DNA of 64,000 bases from Stenomitos frigidus ULC18 (GCF_003003795.1 NZ_PVWK01000081.1:26551-90550); one strand, 5' to 3'; shown: positions 1 through 10,109, counted from the stretch's first letter. The notes: generated from the letters alone by a model not told the origin. Numbers and translations are program-made.

Positions 1-423
1 GCTATTCAAACCACTGAAATCGCCGCGAACGACAAAGCGATTGCCAACCAAGACAGCGCCTGCGGAGCCAAACGCAAAGGTTGATGCAGAGGGCACGGTC
101 GCCTTGCCTGTCATCACAGCGACATAACTGACCATCGGGGCACTTCGCATCGGCACCACCTCTGTAGGCACCGGAGCCATGTCTGTAGGCGTCGGTGCTG
201 GTGCTGCTGGCTCCGCTTGTGCCAACAACGCCGTTTCCGCTGCTTGCAGGTGCGTTGCCAATTGGGGGGCAGCATCTCTTATGAGACGGCTCTCGGCGTC
301 GATCGGTGCGATCGCAAGACTGTCAAAACTCTTGCTCATGGAAGGTGTTGAGACGCCCACAATCATCAGACAAGTCATTAGCCCAAGCACCAGGCCAACC
401 AAAGTTTTTCTGCTTCTACTCAT
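1..423 (-). CDS. Secreted CHRD-like domain protein (partial, C-terminus outside window)
   Basis: An open frame of 141 codons runs from an ATG at 423 off the left edge with no stop, so only the N-terminal part is present. The protein starts MSRSRKTLVGLVLGLMTCLM, a basic then hydrophobic segment typical of a signal peptide. A linker rich in Ala, Pro and Thr follows (about residues 70-90). The last ~45 residues begin SYVAVMTGKATVPSAS and resemble the start of a CHRD domain, whose repeats often read as a Gly- and Val-rich strand followed by a 'VPP/VPS' motif. An AAGGA ribosome site lies just upstream of the ATG. The likely location is the periplasm or outside the cell. The CHRD call is by eye and rests on a short stretch; the signal peptide is clearer. 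Confidence 0.6.
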   Translation of the reverse strand, partial: MSRSRKTLVGLVLGLMTCLMIVGVSTPSMSKSFDSLAIAPIDAESRLIRDAAPQLATHLQAAETALLAQAEPAAPAPTPTDMAPVPTEVVPMRSAPMVSYVAVMTGKATVPSASTFAFGSAGAVLVGNRFVVRGDFSGLNS

Positions 424-1338
<915 letters not shown>

Positions 1339-1372
1339 CTGATTGTTTCAGCCATAGTACCTATCTGTAGAA

Positions 1373-1409
1373 GGGGCAAGGAGACTTAACCATCTCTTTG
1401 CCTCTTTTT
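1373..1409 (+). terminator. Rho-independent terminator of petF
   Basis: Stem GGCAAGGAGA (1375-1384) pairs with TCTCTTTGCC (1393-1402) with one G-T wobble across an 8-base loop. A five-T run follows at 1405-1409. It lies 36 bases after the petF stop. Confidence 0.8.
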
Positions 1410-1461
1410 GCTTGGTGCGTCTGCAGGCGCTACGGGGCTACTGGAGGGGTGTTAGCGTGTT

Positions 1462-3135
1462 TTATCCGCCACTGGCTTTGCCTCGATCGTCCCGCCAAAA
1501 GGTAATGGTGTTGTTGATTGGCTGTAATTGCGTACCAGGGAAGTAGAAACTGAGGATACGATCGCTCGACCAGCCGAGCTTGCCTAAATGATAGGTGCCT
1601 GTCTGGCTCAGCCCAACGCCATGCCCAAACCCACCGCCAATGAAGGTATACCCCTTCAACACTCGGTTCATGCCATAAAGCGGTTCTAGATAGAAGAGGG
1701 TGCTATTGGGGGCATAGAGCGCCACTAAAATATTGTCCTTTGCCAGCTCGACTTTGCCAGCATCAGTTGTGACGGTTAGCTTAAGCACTCGTCCAGCGGG
1801 CGATCGTTGCGCTACATCCAGGCGTTGAATGGTTTTGAAGGTTGCCAACGGGCTTTTAATCGTTGTTAAATAGCGCCGCAAGTCCCGGTTCAACGTCTCC
1901 TTTGGGCTCTCGATGCGCCAACGGAACAGCTCACCACCCGCTTCGTTGAAGCCTTTGGTTTGGCTGATAAAGCGGCGGAAGTTTTTCTCATCGGCTAAGC
2001 TCTGGCGCGACAGATCCCAGGGGGTACCGACCGAATCGATGACTGCCTTCAAGTAAGGCCGTTCGGCACCGGACCACACATCATTAAAGGGAGCTGTAAT
2101 CCCGCCTGTAGAAGAAGAATAGACGGCATCAACCAGTTCGTTGTTGTAGGTCAGCACCTTGCCACGAGTCGCCGCGATCGCCCGATCGGTGGCTGGATGC
2201 GCACCCGTAATGCCGTTATAGACCTGACATTGGGTATCGGCACAAAGCTGATAGCCGTCGATCGCAAAGCGTCGCAGGTTCCGAAGGGCATACGTCCGCG
2301 CCAGAATTGCTTGTACCTCCAGCACTGGTTGGACGGCCCACGTGCCAATTTCGTAAGGTACGACACCGCGAAGGTAGGCTTCGAGCGGCACCTGATTGAC
2401 TAATGTATACGTGCCGTAAGTGTTGGGCTGTAACCGCAAACTGCCTGTGTAGAGGTGTCGATTCTTGTCACCGCTTTTCTGGGTCACTTGAATAACGCCC
2501 TGCCCCGACGCGATTTCGATGCGATCGCGTGTATAGCGGTAACCATTCACCACCAGCGATGCACGCGGTTGCTTGGGCAAAACCTGTGTGTCAATATAAG
2601 CCGTTTGAATGCCGCGTTCCTGCAAGCTTTGCAGCAGCAAGCGGCGCAACAGCGGTGTGGAGTAGGTTTCTCGCTTTGCCCACACTTGCCAGCGCTCAGG
2701 TTGGGCCACTTCTACCGGAATGCCTTGAGCCTGCCAACGACTGGCGCTATCTTCAGCGCTTTCAAAGCTGCGGTGGGTGGTGAGTACGACCCGTTCTTGC
2801 AGTGCTGGTTCTGGCAATGGTTGCTGTACAACATCCAGTGTGGCGCTGGTGCCAGTGACGGTTTGCGGCTTACCCTCTGTTTCAAAGAGGAAGGTGAGGC
2901 GATCGCCTGACTGTGCCTGCAACGCGAGTGCGTCGGTTGGTTTGCTGCCGAAACGCTGCTCCACTCCTACCTGTAAAGTAATATCTTTACGGTCGGCCGC
3001 AACACTTGATCCAGCCGATAGACCCAACAGGAAAATTGCTGACAATGTAGCCCAGCATCCTTTTTGGGATCGCAAGGATTGGATAAAGGGCACTAACAGC
3101 CGTGAAGAAACCCGATCGCAGTAATCTCGTTGCAT
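1462..3135 (-). CDS. SpoIID/LytB domain protein
   Basis: A 557-residue protein. Residues ~28-47 form a hydrophobic segment ending ...AGSSVAA, a likely signal peptide or anchor after a basic N-terminus. The C-terminal half carries the SpoIID/LytB fold: VPLEAYLRGVVPYEIG, a segment with ARTYALRNL, the YSSSTGG motif (about residue 340), and a final GHGVGLSQTGTYHLGKLGW block. SpoIID proteins are lytic transglycosylases in sporulating bacteria. In cyanobacteria the substrate is presumably peptidoglycan, but the role is not established. It converges with petF on the other strand. Confidence 0.85.
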   Translation of the reverse strand: MQRDYCDRVSSRLLVPFIQSLRSQKGCWATLSAIFLLGLSAGSSVAADRKDITLQVGVEQRFGSKPTDALALQAQSGDRLTFLFETEGKPQTVTGTSATLDVVQQPLPEPALQERVVLTTHRSFESAEDSASRWQAQGIPVEVAQPERWQVWAKRETYSTPLLRRLLLQSLQERGIQTAYIDTQVLPKQPRASLVVNGYRYTRDRIEIASGQGVIQVTQKSGDKNRHLYTGSLRLQPNTYGTYTLVNQVPLEAYLRGVVPYEIGTWAVQPVLEVQAILARTYALRNLRRFAIDGYQLCADTQCQVYNGITGAHPATDRAIAATRGKVLTYNNELVDAVYSSSTGGITAPFNDVWSGAERPYLKAVIDSVGTPWDLSRQSLADEKNFRRFISQTKGFNEAGGELFRWRIESPKETLNRDLRRYLTTIKSPLATFKTIQRLDVAQRSPAGRVLKLTVTTDAGKVELAKDNILVALYAPNSTLFYLEPLYGMNRVLKGYTFIGGGFGHGVGLSQTGTYHLGKLGWSSDRILSFYFPGTQLQPINNTITFWRDDRGKASGG

Positions 3136-3222
3136 TCAGCAGGAAGGGTCTGAAAGATGACTCCATCCTACGATAATGCGCTCTCACTCAAACGGCACGA
3201 TTCTTCATCAAACGCCCTTGTA

Positions 3223-3948
3223 TCAGGCGATCGGGCTCACTTTCGCCCGGTAAAGCAAGCGATCACCTTGCCGATACCCTGTATAGCGCACTTTGACCGG
3301 CTCCCCAATCTGAGCAGTACCCGTCATCAACTGGTGGTACTGGAGATCGTAGGGAATTTCAGCCCCAACCGGGGCGATCGCCTCAATGCCCCAGTCTTCC
3401 AGCAGTCGATCGAGCGGACGCAATAACGGGAGCAGCTTGACCGCAGGAGCCTGGGGATTTTGCTGCGCTGCATACGCCGCTGTCGGCAGTTGTAGCAGCA
3501 GAGATTCCAACGTTTGTATGCTTGCCTGCTGAAACTCCTGCCAAAGCGTCTGGCGCTGTTGTACGAGCTGTTGCTGGAGGCGATCGTACTCCTGCCTCAA
3601 ATCTGATAGCTCTTGCAGCGTGGCAGAGTTTTGAGTTTTGAGTTCTAAATTTTGAGTTTTGAGTTTTGAGTTTTGAGTTTTGAGTTCCGAGCTTTTAGGC
3701 TCACCTCCCGACTCCTGAGCGCTGAGCGCTGACTCCTGAGCGCTCAGCGCTAACAGTTCCATCACCGACACTTGCAACGTTTGGCTTAGTCGCAACAGAG
3801 TATCAACCCGCAAATTAGCCGTTTCCCCTCGCCGCAGATGCCTAATTTGCTGTTCTGATATGCCCGTTGCCCGGCTGAGTGCCCTAAAACTTAAAAAACC
3901 CACCGCCTGCATCAACTCGCGCAAACGGTGGGTGAAATCTTGAGACAT
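3223..3948 (-). CDS. XRE-type HTH protein with a GrpE-like C-terminal domain
   Basis: A 241-residue protein. Residues ~1-60 form an XRE/Cro helix-turn-helix (ATGISEQQIRHLRRGETANL). Residues ~68-110 are low complexity (ALSAQESALSAQES, then KTQNS units) and come from DNA heptad repeats. A coiled coil follows (about 112-145). The C-terminus reads LLPLLRPLDRLLEDWGIEAI, then IPYDLQYHQLMTGTA and VRYTGYRQGDRLLYRAKVSP. This matches the GrpE layout: a long helix, then a beta domain with a late 'GY..gdrlLR.A.V' signature. The fusion call is mine; what is certain is the HTH and the inserted repeats. It could be a DNA-binding regulator coupled to DnaK. Confidence 0.7.
   Translation of the reverse strand: MSQDFTHRLRELMQAVGFLSFRALSRATGISEQQIRHLRRGETANLRVDTLLRLSQTLQVSVMELLALSAQESALSAQESGGEPKSSELKTQNSKLKTQNLELKTQNSATLQELSDLRQEYDRLQQQLVQQRQTLWQEFQQASIQTLESLLLQLPTAAYAAQQNPQAPAVKLLPLLRPLDRLLEDWGIEAIAPVGAEIPYDLQYHQLMTGTAQIGEPVKVRYTGYRQGDRLLYRAKVSPIA
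3620..3760. repeat. Heptad tandem repeats inside the XRE gene
   Basis: On the + strand several TTTTGAG heptads stand in tandem or near tandem (3630-3690), followed by GACTCCTGAGCGCTGAGCGC-type repeats (3712-3755). Read on the coding strand they give 7-residue units such as ELKTQNS and SALSAQE. The surrounding protein stays in frame. Confidence 0.85.
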
Positions 3949-4040
3949 AGGGAAAGACGTTTTGAGTAAGAAGCTTTGAATTTTAAGTGGTTACCCCTCA
4001 CTCAAAACTCAAAACTCAAAACTCTTAACTTTCTGCACTC

Positions 4041-4532
4041 TTAACCTTCCAGCAGGCTTCTCAGCATCCAAGCTGTCTTCTCGTGCACCTGCATCCGTTG
4101 GGTTAACAGGTCAGCGGTTGGCTCATCATGCACTTGTTCAAGAGTCGGAAAGATCGATCGTGCGGTTCGCACAACGGCTTCTTGCCCTTCGACTAACTCA
4201 CGAATCATATCTTCAGCCTTAGGCACACCCGTTGGTTCAGGAATAGAGCTCAGACGGCCAAACTCTGAATAGGTGCCAGGTGCTGGGAAACCCAGTGCCC
4301 GAATGCGTTCAGCAATCAGGTCTACTGCAAGTGCCAATTCGGTGTACTGCCCTTCAAACATCAGGTGAAGCGTTTGAAACATTGGCCCCGTGACGTTCCA
4401 GTGAAAGTTGTGGGTCTTGAGATAAAGAGAATAGGTGTCTGCCAAGAGATGGGATAACCCCTCCGCGATCGCACCCCTCGATTTCTCGTCAATACCAGTG
4501 TTGATTGGAATCGTTGCAATTGGAACTGACAT
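4041..4532 (-). CDS. dps: Dps family DNA-binding ferritin-like protein
   Basis: A 163-residue Dps protein. The ferroxidase motif is present: H44 (in NFHWNVTGP), H56 and E60 (in [13 protein letters not shown]), and D71/E75 (in [12 protein letters not shown]). Dps proteins form 12-subunit cages that oxidise and store iron with peroxide and protect DNA. The length fits the family. The sulfiredoxin gene lies just upstream on the same strand, about 170 bases away, so the two peroxide-defence genes are neighbours. CTCAAAA heptads lie just after the stop. Confidence 0.95.
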   Translation of the reverse strand: MSVPIATIPINTGIDEKSRGAIAEGLSHLLADTYSLYLKTHNFHWNVTGPMFQTLHLMFEGQYTELALAVDLIAERIRALGFPAPGTYSEFGRLSSIPEPTGVPKAEDMIRELVEGQEAVVRTARSIFPTLEQVHDEPTADLLTQRMQVHEKTAWMLRSLLEG

Positions 4533-4705
4533 ACTGTTCTCCGATTAAATGAAAATTCTCTGAAATGAGCTGATGAACATTGTAGAAAGGCGCTGTATGC
4601 GGCAACGAACGCCGATTGAGTCTCTCAAGGGATTCTAGAACCTTCTAACGCTTTCTAGCAAAGACCTTGACGCCACCATTGACGCATCTTGCGGTTAAGT
4701 TCAGC

Positions 4706-4969
4706 CTAAGCCAGGTGTCGTTGTAAAACCGAACGTGGGGCGCGGCGCACCCGGCAAAGAATCGTCTCTTGCCCTAAACGACTACAGGCTTCGTAGCGGT
4801 GACAGCCTGAAAAACCGTAATACTCTCCGTCAACTTCAAGCACATCGATCGGCTCTTGCAGCCCAATGTCTTGAATCGACTCCATCAAGGCCGCAACCTT
4901 TGCCTGATCGTTTTGCCGAAACAACGGGCGACGAATCTTGCTAATGGGGACTTCCTGTAGCTTGACCAT
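4706..4969 (-). CDS. srxA: Sulfiredoxin
   Basis: An 87-residue protein with a ParB/Srx fold. The diagnostic motif FSGCHRYEA is at residues 53-61, with catalytic Cys56. This motif separates sulfiredoxin from true ParB proteins, which lack the Cys. Sulfiredoxin uses ATP and a thiol to reduce the sulfinic form of 2-Cys peroxiredoxins. Cyanobacterial sulfiredoxins are about this size. It precedes dps on the same strand. Confidence 0.9.
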   Translation of the reverse strand: MVKLQEVPISKIRRPLFRQNDQAKVAALMESIQDIGLQEPIDVLEVDGEYYGFSGCHRYEACSRLGQETILCRVRRAPRSVLQRHLA

Positions 4970-5081
4970 ATCATCTCTCTTGATCTCACCCTTAAATCAT
5001 ACTCGTTATGACTACGGATTGCAAGTTAGCTGTAGTCAACTGTCAGGTAGCACTCCTGGCAGTTGACTATAGCTAAACTTC

Positions 5082-5702
5082 TTACCGACTCAACCACGCG
5101 ATCGCGCTGCGAATCCACTCTTCAGCATCGGCAGTTTTTGAGAGGGTGCTGCTTTGCCCAACCGTTTGCAATGCCTGGGTGATTTCGCTGTTGGTATACC
5201 CCAAGGCCAGCAACGTCATCTCGACATCTTCTTGGATGGAGAGTGTTGGTCCCGCAGATGGTGCGGTAATCATGCCCGCTTGCTGTCGCCATTCTGCTAG
5301 CTTGGTTTTTAGCTCTAAGGCGATGCGTTCGGCGGTTTTGGTGCCGACGCCTGGAGTGCGAGAGAGGGCACGAGTATTGCCAACGACGATCGCCTGTACC
5401 AAATCTTGCAGCCCCATTGTGTCGAGCAATGCCAGTGCCAGTTGGGGACCAATGCCACTGACGCTGACCAGTTGCCGAAACAGATCGCGCTCGGCAGCAG
5501 AGTCAAAGCCAAACAGCACGATCTGATCTTCGCGTACATGCAGGTGGGTAAAAATCTGCACCGTCTCTCCGCCAGACACCTGCTGCAACAGTCGCGGCAC
5601 AATTTGGATGTCATAGCCGATTTGCCCAACCTCCAACGTCAACGTGACGCGGTTATTGGCTTTTTGAATGTACGCAACAGTGCCCTTGAGGTAACCGATC
5701 AT
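5082..5702 (-). CDS. ruvA: Holliday junction branch migration protein RuvA
   Basis: A 206-residue RuvA. An N-terminal OB domain (MIGYLKGTVAYIQ) is followed by helix-hairpin-helix repeats (LVSVSGIGPQLALALL at ~92 and LSRTPGVGTKTAERIALELK at ~113-132). A C-terminal helical domain ends AEEWIRSAIAWLSR. RuvA binds four-way junctions as a tetramer and loads RuvB. No ruvB is adjacent, as is usual in cyanobacteria. Confidence 0.96.
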   Translation of the reverse strand: MIGYLKGTVAYIQKANNRVTLTLEVGQIGYDIQIVPRLLQQVSGGETVQIFTHLHVREDQIVLFGFDSAAERDLFRQLVSVSGIGPQLALALLDTMGLQDLVQAIVVGNTRALSRTPGVGTKTAERIALELKTKLAEWRQQAGMITAPSAGPTLSIQEDVEMTLLALGYTNSEITQALQTVGQSSTLSKTADAEEWIRSAIAWLSR

Positions 5703-5837
5703 GCAAGTTGTGAGTCCGCTGAGATATCTGTGAGACTGCGATCGTAAGGGTTTGCAGGTAGCCCTCTGAGGCTCTTTGCGTTCTTGTGCGGTGTGTTAGA
5801 GCGTTTTCAACAGAGGAGCATCTGACCAAACTAAAGT

Positions 5838-6251
5838 TTAAGCTGGTGGGTGGCGATCGAAAAATGCTTCTTCTGCTCGAATTGCCAAGATGATTGTGCG
5901 CTTCAGTCTGAGTGCATCAACGGTTGCTCGTCCTACGGCAGTTAACCCAATTACACGAACACCTTCCCAGCGAAAATGTTCTCGCCAAACTTGTTTTCGA
6001 GGGTTAAAAATAGGGACGCTTTCCCCTGTCTCTGAATCTTCAAGCGTCTGTCGAGCACCTTTGTAAAGGGAACACGAGACACAAGCGAGTGCAAGGTTTT
6101 CGGCAATTGTCTCGCCTCCTGCCATCACTGGAATCACATGATCAATGTGAAAGGTCGCAGCCTGACCGGCTTGAGACAGCCCGCAATACTCGCACCGATC
6201 GCCCGCTTTTTGAATGACTAAACGCCTTAGAGACGCTGGAATCGAGGTCAT
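5838..6251 (-). CDS. HNH endonuclease family protein
   Basis: A 137-residue protein with a complete HNH core: CEYC (Cys20, Cys23), HIDHVIP (His35, Asp37, His38), Asn52 (AENLALAC) and Cys57/Cys60. Paired CxxC motifs bind structural zinc. Its start codon directly follows the stop of the upstream 69-residue gene (TAAATG), so the two are co-translated. Such pairs are common in cyanobacteria; the cleavage target is unknown. Confidence 0.85.
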   Translation of the reverse strand: MTSIPASLRRLVIQKAGDRCEYCGLSQAGQAATFHIDHVIPVMAGGETIAENLALACVSCSLYKGARQTLEDSETGESVPIFNPRKQVWREHFRWEGVRVIGLTAVGRATVDALRLKRTIILAIRAEEAFFDRHPPA

Positions 6252-6461
6252 TTACCCCTGCTGCATGACTCGCTGTGATTGCAGCCGCAGCAAAGAGAGG
6301 AATTCTGCTAGCTCAACCAACCCCTCTGCTTCCTGTCGCTCTGGCTGAGTCAACGCTTCACCAGAGTCCTGACGATTGAGCAAAAATTGCAGGCGCTCTT
6401 GCACACCTTCAGGTAATTCAAAATGCGCCAACTCAATGGGTATCTCGATCGTTTCGGGCAT
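6252..6461 (-). CDS. Small acidic protein co-transcribed with the HNH gene
   Basis: A 69-residue acidic protein starting MPETIEIPIELAHFELPEGV. It is probably helical in its C-terminal half (RQEAEGLVELAEFLSLLRLQ). I do not recognise a family. Its stop abuts the start of the HNH gene, which suggests a two-gene unit. It could be a partner or antitoxin-like regulator of the nuclease, but nothing in the sequence proves that. Confidence 0.75.
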   Translation of the reverse strand: MPETIEIPIELAHFELPEGVQERLQFLLNRQDSGEALTQPERQEAEGLVELAEFLSLLRLQSQRVMQQG

Positions 6462-6563
6462 AGCGGAGCAACAAGGGCAATTACAAGTTCATATCATCAG
6501 TGTAGTTGAAAGCCCAACCTCGATCGCCGAACAGCAAGCTTCAGTGCTTTTAATCACAAACAA

Positions 6564-7319
6564 TCAACAACCTACAATAAACCCAAAATGTTGTAATCCT
6601 TCCAAAATGCCTCCGGCACATTCGGCGAGTGCCAGATAGCGGTTGGGATTGGGATTCGTACGGTGCCAGTGGAGCAGTTCGGGACGGGCATTACCGACGA
6701 TGATGCCGCGTTCGGAGCGATCGCGAAACAACGCCACATCATTCCCCGAATCACCACAGGCAATGGTATGCATCGGCTCAAACTCCAGGAATTGGCGCAC
6801 AAAGGTCATTGCCATCCCTTTATCTGCCTGACGTGGCAGAATATCCAGATCCTTCCCGCCGCTGAAAATGACTTGCGTATCTAACCCTTGTTCTTCCAGA
6901 AGGGCTTCCAAGTCAGGGATAACTTCTACAGCAGCCTGTTCGCTCAAAAAGTAGCTGACTTTAAAGGGTCGCTGCTCCGAATCGGGTTGTGGTACGAGGT
7001 CAACAAAGCGGGCAGCACTGGCAGCGACCAAGTCTCGTTGCCACCCAACGGCTAGCTTTTGTACCCAGATGGAGTCAGGTTTGTCGCTGCCTTGATGGTA
7101 AATTTCGGTGCCGACTGCGCAGATGAGGATATCGGGCGTCAGGAGCGGTTTTTCGCTAATCAGTTGGCGATAGCTAGTGGGCGATCGCCCCGTGGAGTAC
7201 ACAATTTGGGTGCCATACTGCTGGCGATGCTGCTCTAAGTGCTGGTTGAGATCGTGCATGGCGCGATCGTCGCCCACCAGCGTATGATCCAGGTCGGTCA
7301 CAAAAAGAAAGGGCTTCAC
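6564..7319 (-). CDS. spp: Sucrose-phosphate phosphatase (HAD superfamily)
   Basis: A 251-residue HAD hydrolase. Motif I is DLDHTLVGDD (Asp9 nucleophile, Asp11). YSTGRS forms motif II, LDILPRQADKGMAM carries the motif III Lys, and GDSGNDVALF is motif IV. The order and length match cyanobacterial sucrose-6-phosphate phosphatase (about 245 residues), which makes sucrose from sucrose-6-phosphate. A mannosyl-3-phosphoglycerate phosphatase or other Cof-type enzyme is the main alternative. No sucrose-phosphate synthase gene is nearby. Confidence 0.8.
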   Translation of the reverse strand: MKPFLFVTDLDHTLVGDDRAMHDLNQHLEQHRQQYGTQIVYSTGRSPTSYRQLISEKPLLTPDILICAVGTEIYHQGSDKPDSIWVQKLAVGWQRDLVAASAARFVDLVPQPDSEQRPFKVSYFLSEQAAVEVIPDLEALLEEQGLDTQVIFSGGKDLDILPRQADKGMAMTFVRQFLEFEPMHTIACGDSGNDVALFRDRSERGIIVGNARPELLHWHRTNPNPNRYLALAECAGGILEGLQHFGFIVGC

Positions 7320-7424
7320 GGGTTACAGCGTCAGTGTGAGGAGGTTTGCAAGTCATCCAACTTCCTCAGAGTGTATCGCTCAGTGTGACGTGTTGTAAGT
7401 AGTAGGGGAAAAAGCAGTCAGCGG

Positions 7425-10109
7425 TCAGCGGTCAGCTTCTTTGCTGGAAATGGTGAGGTGGGTTGTTAGTTCTGCGACCCGTTGCAAATCGGCTTCAGCA
7501 CCTTCTTGATCGCCTAGCGTTGCTCGTAGTTTGCTGCGTTTGAAGTAGGCGGCGGCAAAGTCGGGGTTGGCAGCGATCGCGGCATCAAAATCAGCGATGG
7601 CTCCTTTGTTATCTGCCAGCCTTAGCCGCACCATGCCCCTTTGGTAATAGGCATTGGCAGGCTCAGCACCGTTTTGCAGTGCGTGGTTCAAATCGTCAGC
7701 AGCGGTTGGGTTGCCCATGATGCTCTGGACAGCGCTGCGGTACAGATACGCCGCACAAGCGGTGGGATACAGTTGCAGCACTTCTGTGAAGTCAGCGATC
7801 GCGCCTTCTGTATCGGCATTCATCGCTCGTACGATGCCCCGTTGCAGGTAAACTGTCACCAGTTTGGGGTTCACCTGCGCCACGTAGTCAAAATCAGTCA
7901 GTGCGCCGAGCTTATTGCCCAACTGCGCCTGCAAAATACCGCGCTGGAGGCAGGTTTTGACCGGATAGTGACTGCATTCGACGGCTTGATTGAAATCGTT
8001 TTCGGTGGCACGGGTTTCGGCTAATTGGGTATGTGCCAGACCGAGATACAGATAGTCGTCAGGCGTGCGAGGCTGGAGGCGTAGCGCTTCGCCAAAGTCA
8101 TCTGTAGCCGCTTTGCGCTTGCCCAACTCCACAGACGCCAGACCGCGCTGGACGTAAGCGGGGATTGAAGACGCCTTGCTGGTGAGGATTTGGCTAAGAT
8201 CTGCGATCGCGGCTTGAGGCGTGCCGAACTCGGTCAGCAGTTTACCGCGTTGGAAGCGTGCGGCCTGGACACGGGGATTGAGCCGTAACGCCTGGTCAAA
8301 GTCTTGCAAGGCGATCGCCGATTCGCCCAATGCTGCCAGTAAGACACCCCGCTGGAGATACGCGTCAGCAGACGATGGATTGATTTTGAGTTCTTGATTG
8401 AAATCTGCCAAAGCGTTTTGCTGATCGCCCAGATCTGCCAGCAGGATGCCTCGATTGAGGTGTGCGCCGATCGTCGCTGGGTTTGTCTGCAGTGCTTGAT
8501 TGAAGTCTGCGATCGCGCCCTGCTTATCGCCTAGTTTGGCAAGAACTAAGCCACGATTCAACGCAGCTGTTGCCGGATTGGGGCTTAGTTTGAGCACCGC
8601 CTGCAAAGCGATCGCCGCCGCATCTGGATTGCCCAGTTTCAGATGGATGGCACTGCGGTTGAGGTATGCATTCACCAAATTTGGGTCGCCTTGAAGGGCG
8701 TGGTCTAGATCGACCAACGCATTCTCGTAATCCTCCAGCTGAGCTTTCGCGATGCCACGTTGGAGATACGCCTGATCGAACTGCGTGTTCAGCGTGATGG
8801 CCTGATCAAAGTCAGCGATCGCGCCCTCCACTTCTCCTAGCGCTGTTCGCAAAATGCCTCGTTGCAGGTAACCAGCCGCAGAATCAGCGTGCATTCGCAG
8901 GCAGCGGTTGAAATCTTCCAGAGCTTCTCGCTGCGCGCCCATTTCGGCGCGGAACAAACCCCGTTCAATGTACGCATCTGCCGCATTGGGTAGTAACTGT
9001 ACTGCCAGGTTGAAATCTTCGGAGGCTTTCTGGCGATCATCCAGTTCAAGCTGCATCACGCTGCGGTAGAGATGAGCACTGGCAGTCGTGGGATCAAGCT
9101 CAAGCGTCTGGGTGAAGTCGGCAACGGCGGCCTCGCGATCGCCCAACGCAGCGTGCATTTTGCCCCGGTTCAAAAGTGCCTCTACTGAACCCGGATCTAA
9201 CATCAACGCCTGATTAAAGTCTTCTAGCGCTTTGGGTGTGTTGCCCAGTGCCGCACACACAATCCCCCGTTGAATGTAGGCCACCACCGCATGCGGATTC
9301 CGTTGCAGCCCTCGATTCAAGTCTTCCAACGCACCTTGTGCATCGCCCAGCGTGGCTCGAATCAGCCCACGCTGGATGTAAGCCGTCACCAGATTGGGAT
9401 TGAGCGTGAGCGCGTGGTTAAAGTCGGCGATCGCGCCCAGTTGATCCTTTTGCTTCGCCAGCACTATGCCCCGTTGCACATACACGCTGGCTGCTTTGGG
9501 ACTAATCTGTAGCGCTTGATCAAAGTCAGCGATCGCCCGTGCCGTCTCGCCCATTTCTCCGTAAACGATGCCGCGCTGAACATAGGCCGCGATCGCGTTA
9601 GGTGCAATCTGTAACGCCTGATTCAAGTCTTGCAGGGCGTCTAAAAAGTGCTTCATCCCTGCCTGCACTGTGCCGCGCTGAATGTAGGCAGAAACGGCGT
9701 TGGGTGCAATCTGCAGTGCCTGATTGAAATCCTCCAGTGCGCCTGCGGGATCTTTCAGATCAGCCCGGACCATCCCACGCTGCACGTAAACAGCCGCAGA
9801 CTTGGGCTTAAGCTGCAACGCCTGATTAAAATCTGCCACAGCACCCTGCTTGTCACCGGCATGAGCCAAGGCGGTGCCGCGTCCCATAAACGCTTCGGCA
9901 ATTTTGGGATTGATTTGCAAAACTTCATTAAAGTCAGTGATTGCGCCGTTGTGATCATGTAGCGCTGTCCGCGAGTTGCCTCGATGCAACAGTGCCCCGG
10001 CATACTTGGGATACAGTGCGATCGCCTCGGTCAAGTCAGCAATGGCTCCTTTGTGATCACCTTTCTGAGCCTTGGCTAACCCCTGATTGAAGAAAGCTTC
10101 TGCGTTCAT
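7425..10109 (-). CDS. Giant tetratricopeptide-repeat protein
   Basis: An 894-residue protein built almost wholly from about 26 TPRs of 34 residues. Each resembles the consensus ...GAIADFNQALQLNP..A.AYIQRG..... There is no signal peptide, membrane segment or extra domain, so it should be a cytosolic superhelical scaffold. At the DNA level the gene has a 102-base period, and neighbouring units are quite similar, which suggests growth by unequal recombination. Partners are unknown. Heptads of GGTCAGC type lie at the 3' end (7405-7437) and code for the last residues before the stop. Confidence 0.93.
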   Translation of the reverse strand: MNAEAFFNQGLAKAQKGDHKGAIADLTEAIALYPKYAGALLHRGNSRTALHDHNGAITDFNEVLQINPKIAEAFMGRGTALAHAGDKQGAVADFNQALQLKPKSAAVYVQRGMVRADLKDPAGALEDFNQALQIAPNAVSAYIQRGTVQAGMKHFLDALQDLNQALQIAPNAIAAYVQRGIVYGEMGETARAIADFDQALQISPKAASVYVQRGIVLAKQKDQLGAIADFNHALTLNPNLVTAYIQRGLIRATLGDAQGALEDLNRGLQRNPHAVVAYIQRGIVCAALGNTPKALEDFNQALMLDPGSVEALLNRGKMHAALGDREAAVADFTQTLELDPTTASAHLYRSVMQLELDDRQKASEDFNLAVQLLPNAADAYIERGLFRAEMGAQREALEDFNRCLRMHADSAAGYLQRGILRTALGEVEGAIADFDQAITLNTQFDQAYLQRGIAKAQLEDYENALVDLDHALQGDPNLVNAYLNRSAIHLKLGNPDAAAIALQAVLKLSPNPATAALNRGLVLAKLGDKQGAIADFNQALQTNPATIGAHLNRGILLADLGDQQNALADFNQELKINPSSADAYLQRGVLLAALGESAIALQDFDQALRLNPRVQAARFQRGKLLTEFGTPQAAIADLSQILTSKASSIPAYVQRGLASVELGKRKAATDDFGEALRLQPRTPDDYLYLGLAHTQLAETRATENDFNQAVECSHYPVKTCLQRGILQAQLGNKLGALTDFDYVAQVNPKLVTVYLQRGIVRAMNADTEGAIADFTEVLQLYPTACAAYLYRSAVQSIMGNPTAADDLNHALQNGAEPANAYYQRGMVRLRLADNKGAIADFDAAIAANPDFAAAYFKRSKLRATLGDQEGAEADLQRVAELTTHLTISSKEADR

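Noticed and set aside
4706..4969. ParB partition protein
   Set aside because: The FSGCHRYEA motif with Cys56 and the short length fit sulfiredoxin.
7641..9962. Several + strand frames inside the TPR gene
   Set aside because: They are shadows of a clear 26-repeat TPR gene on the other strand.
7425..10109. Regular repeats that could be taken for a CRISPR array
   Set aside because: The period is 102 bases, the units are coding (TPRs) and there are no short identical repeats with unique spacers.
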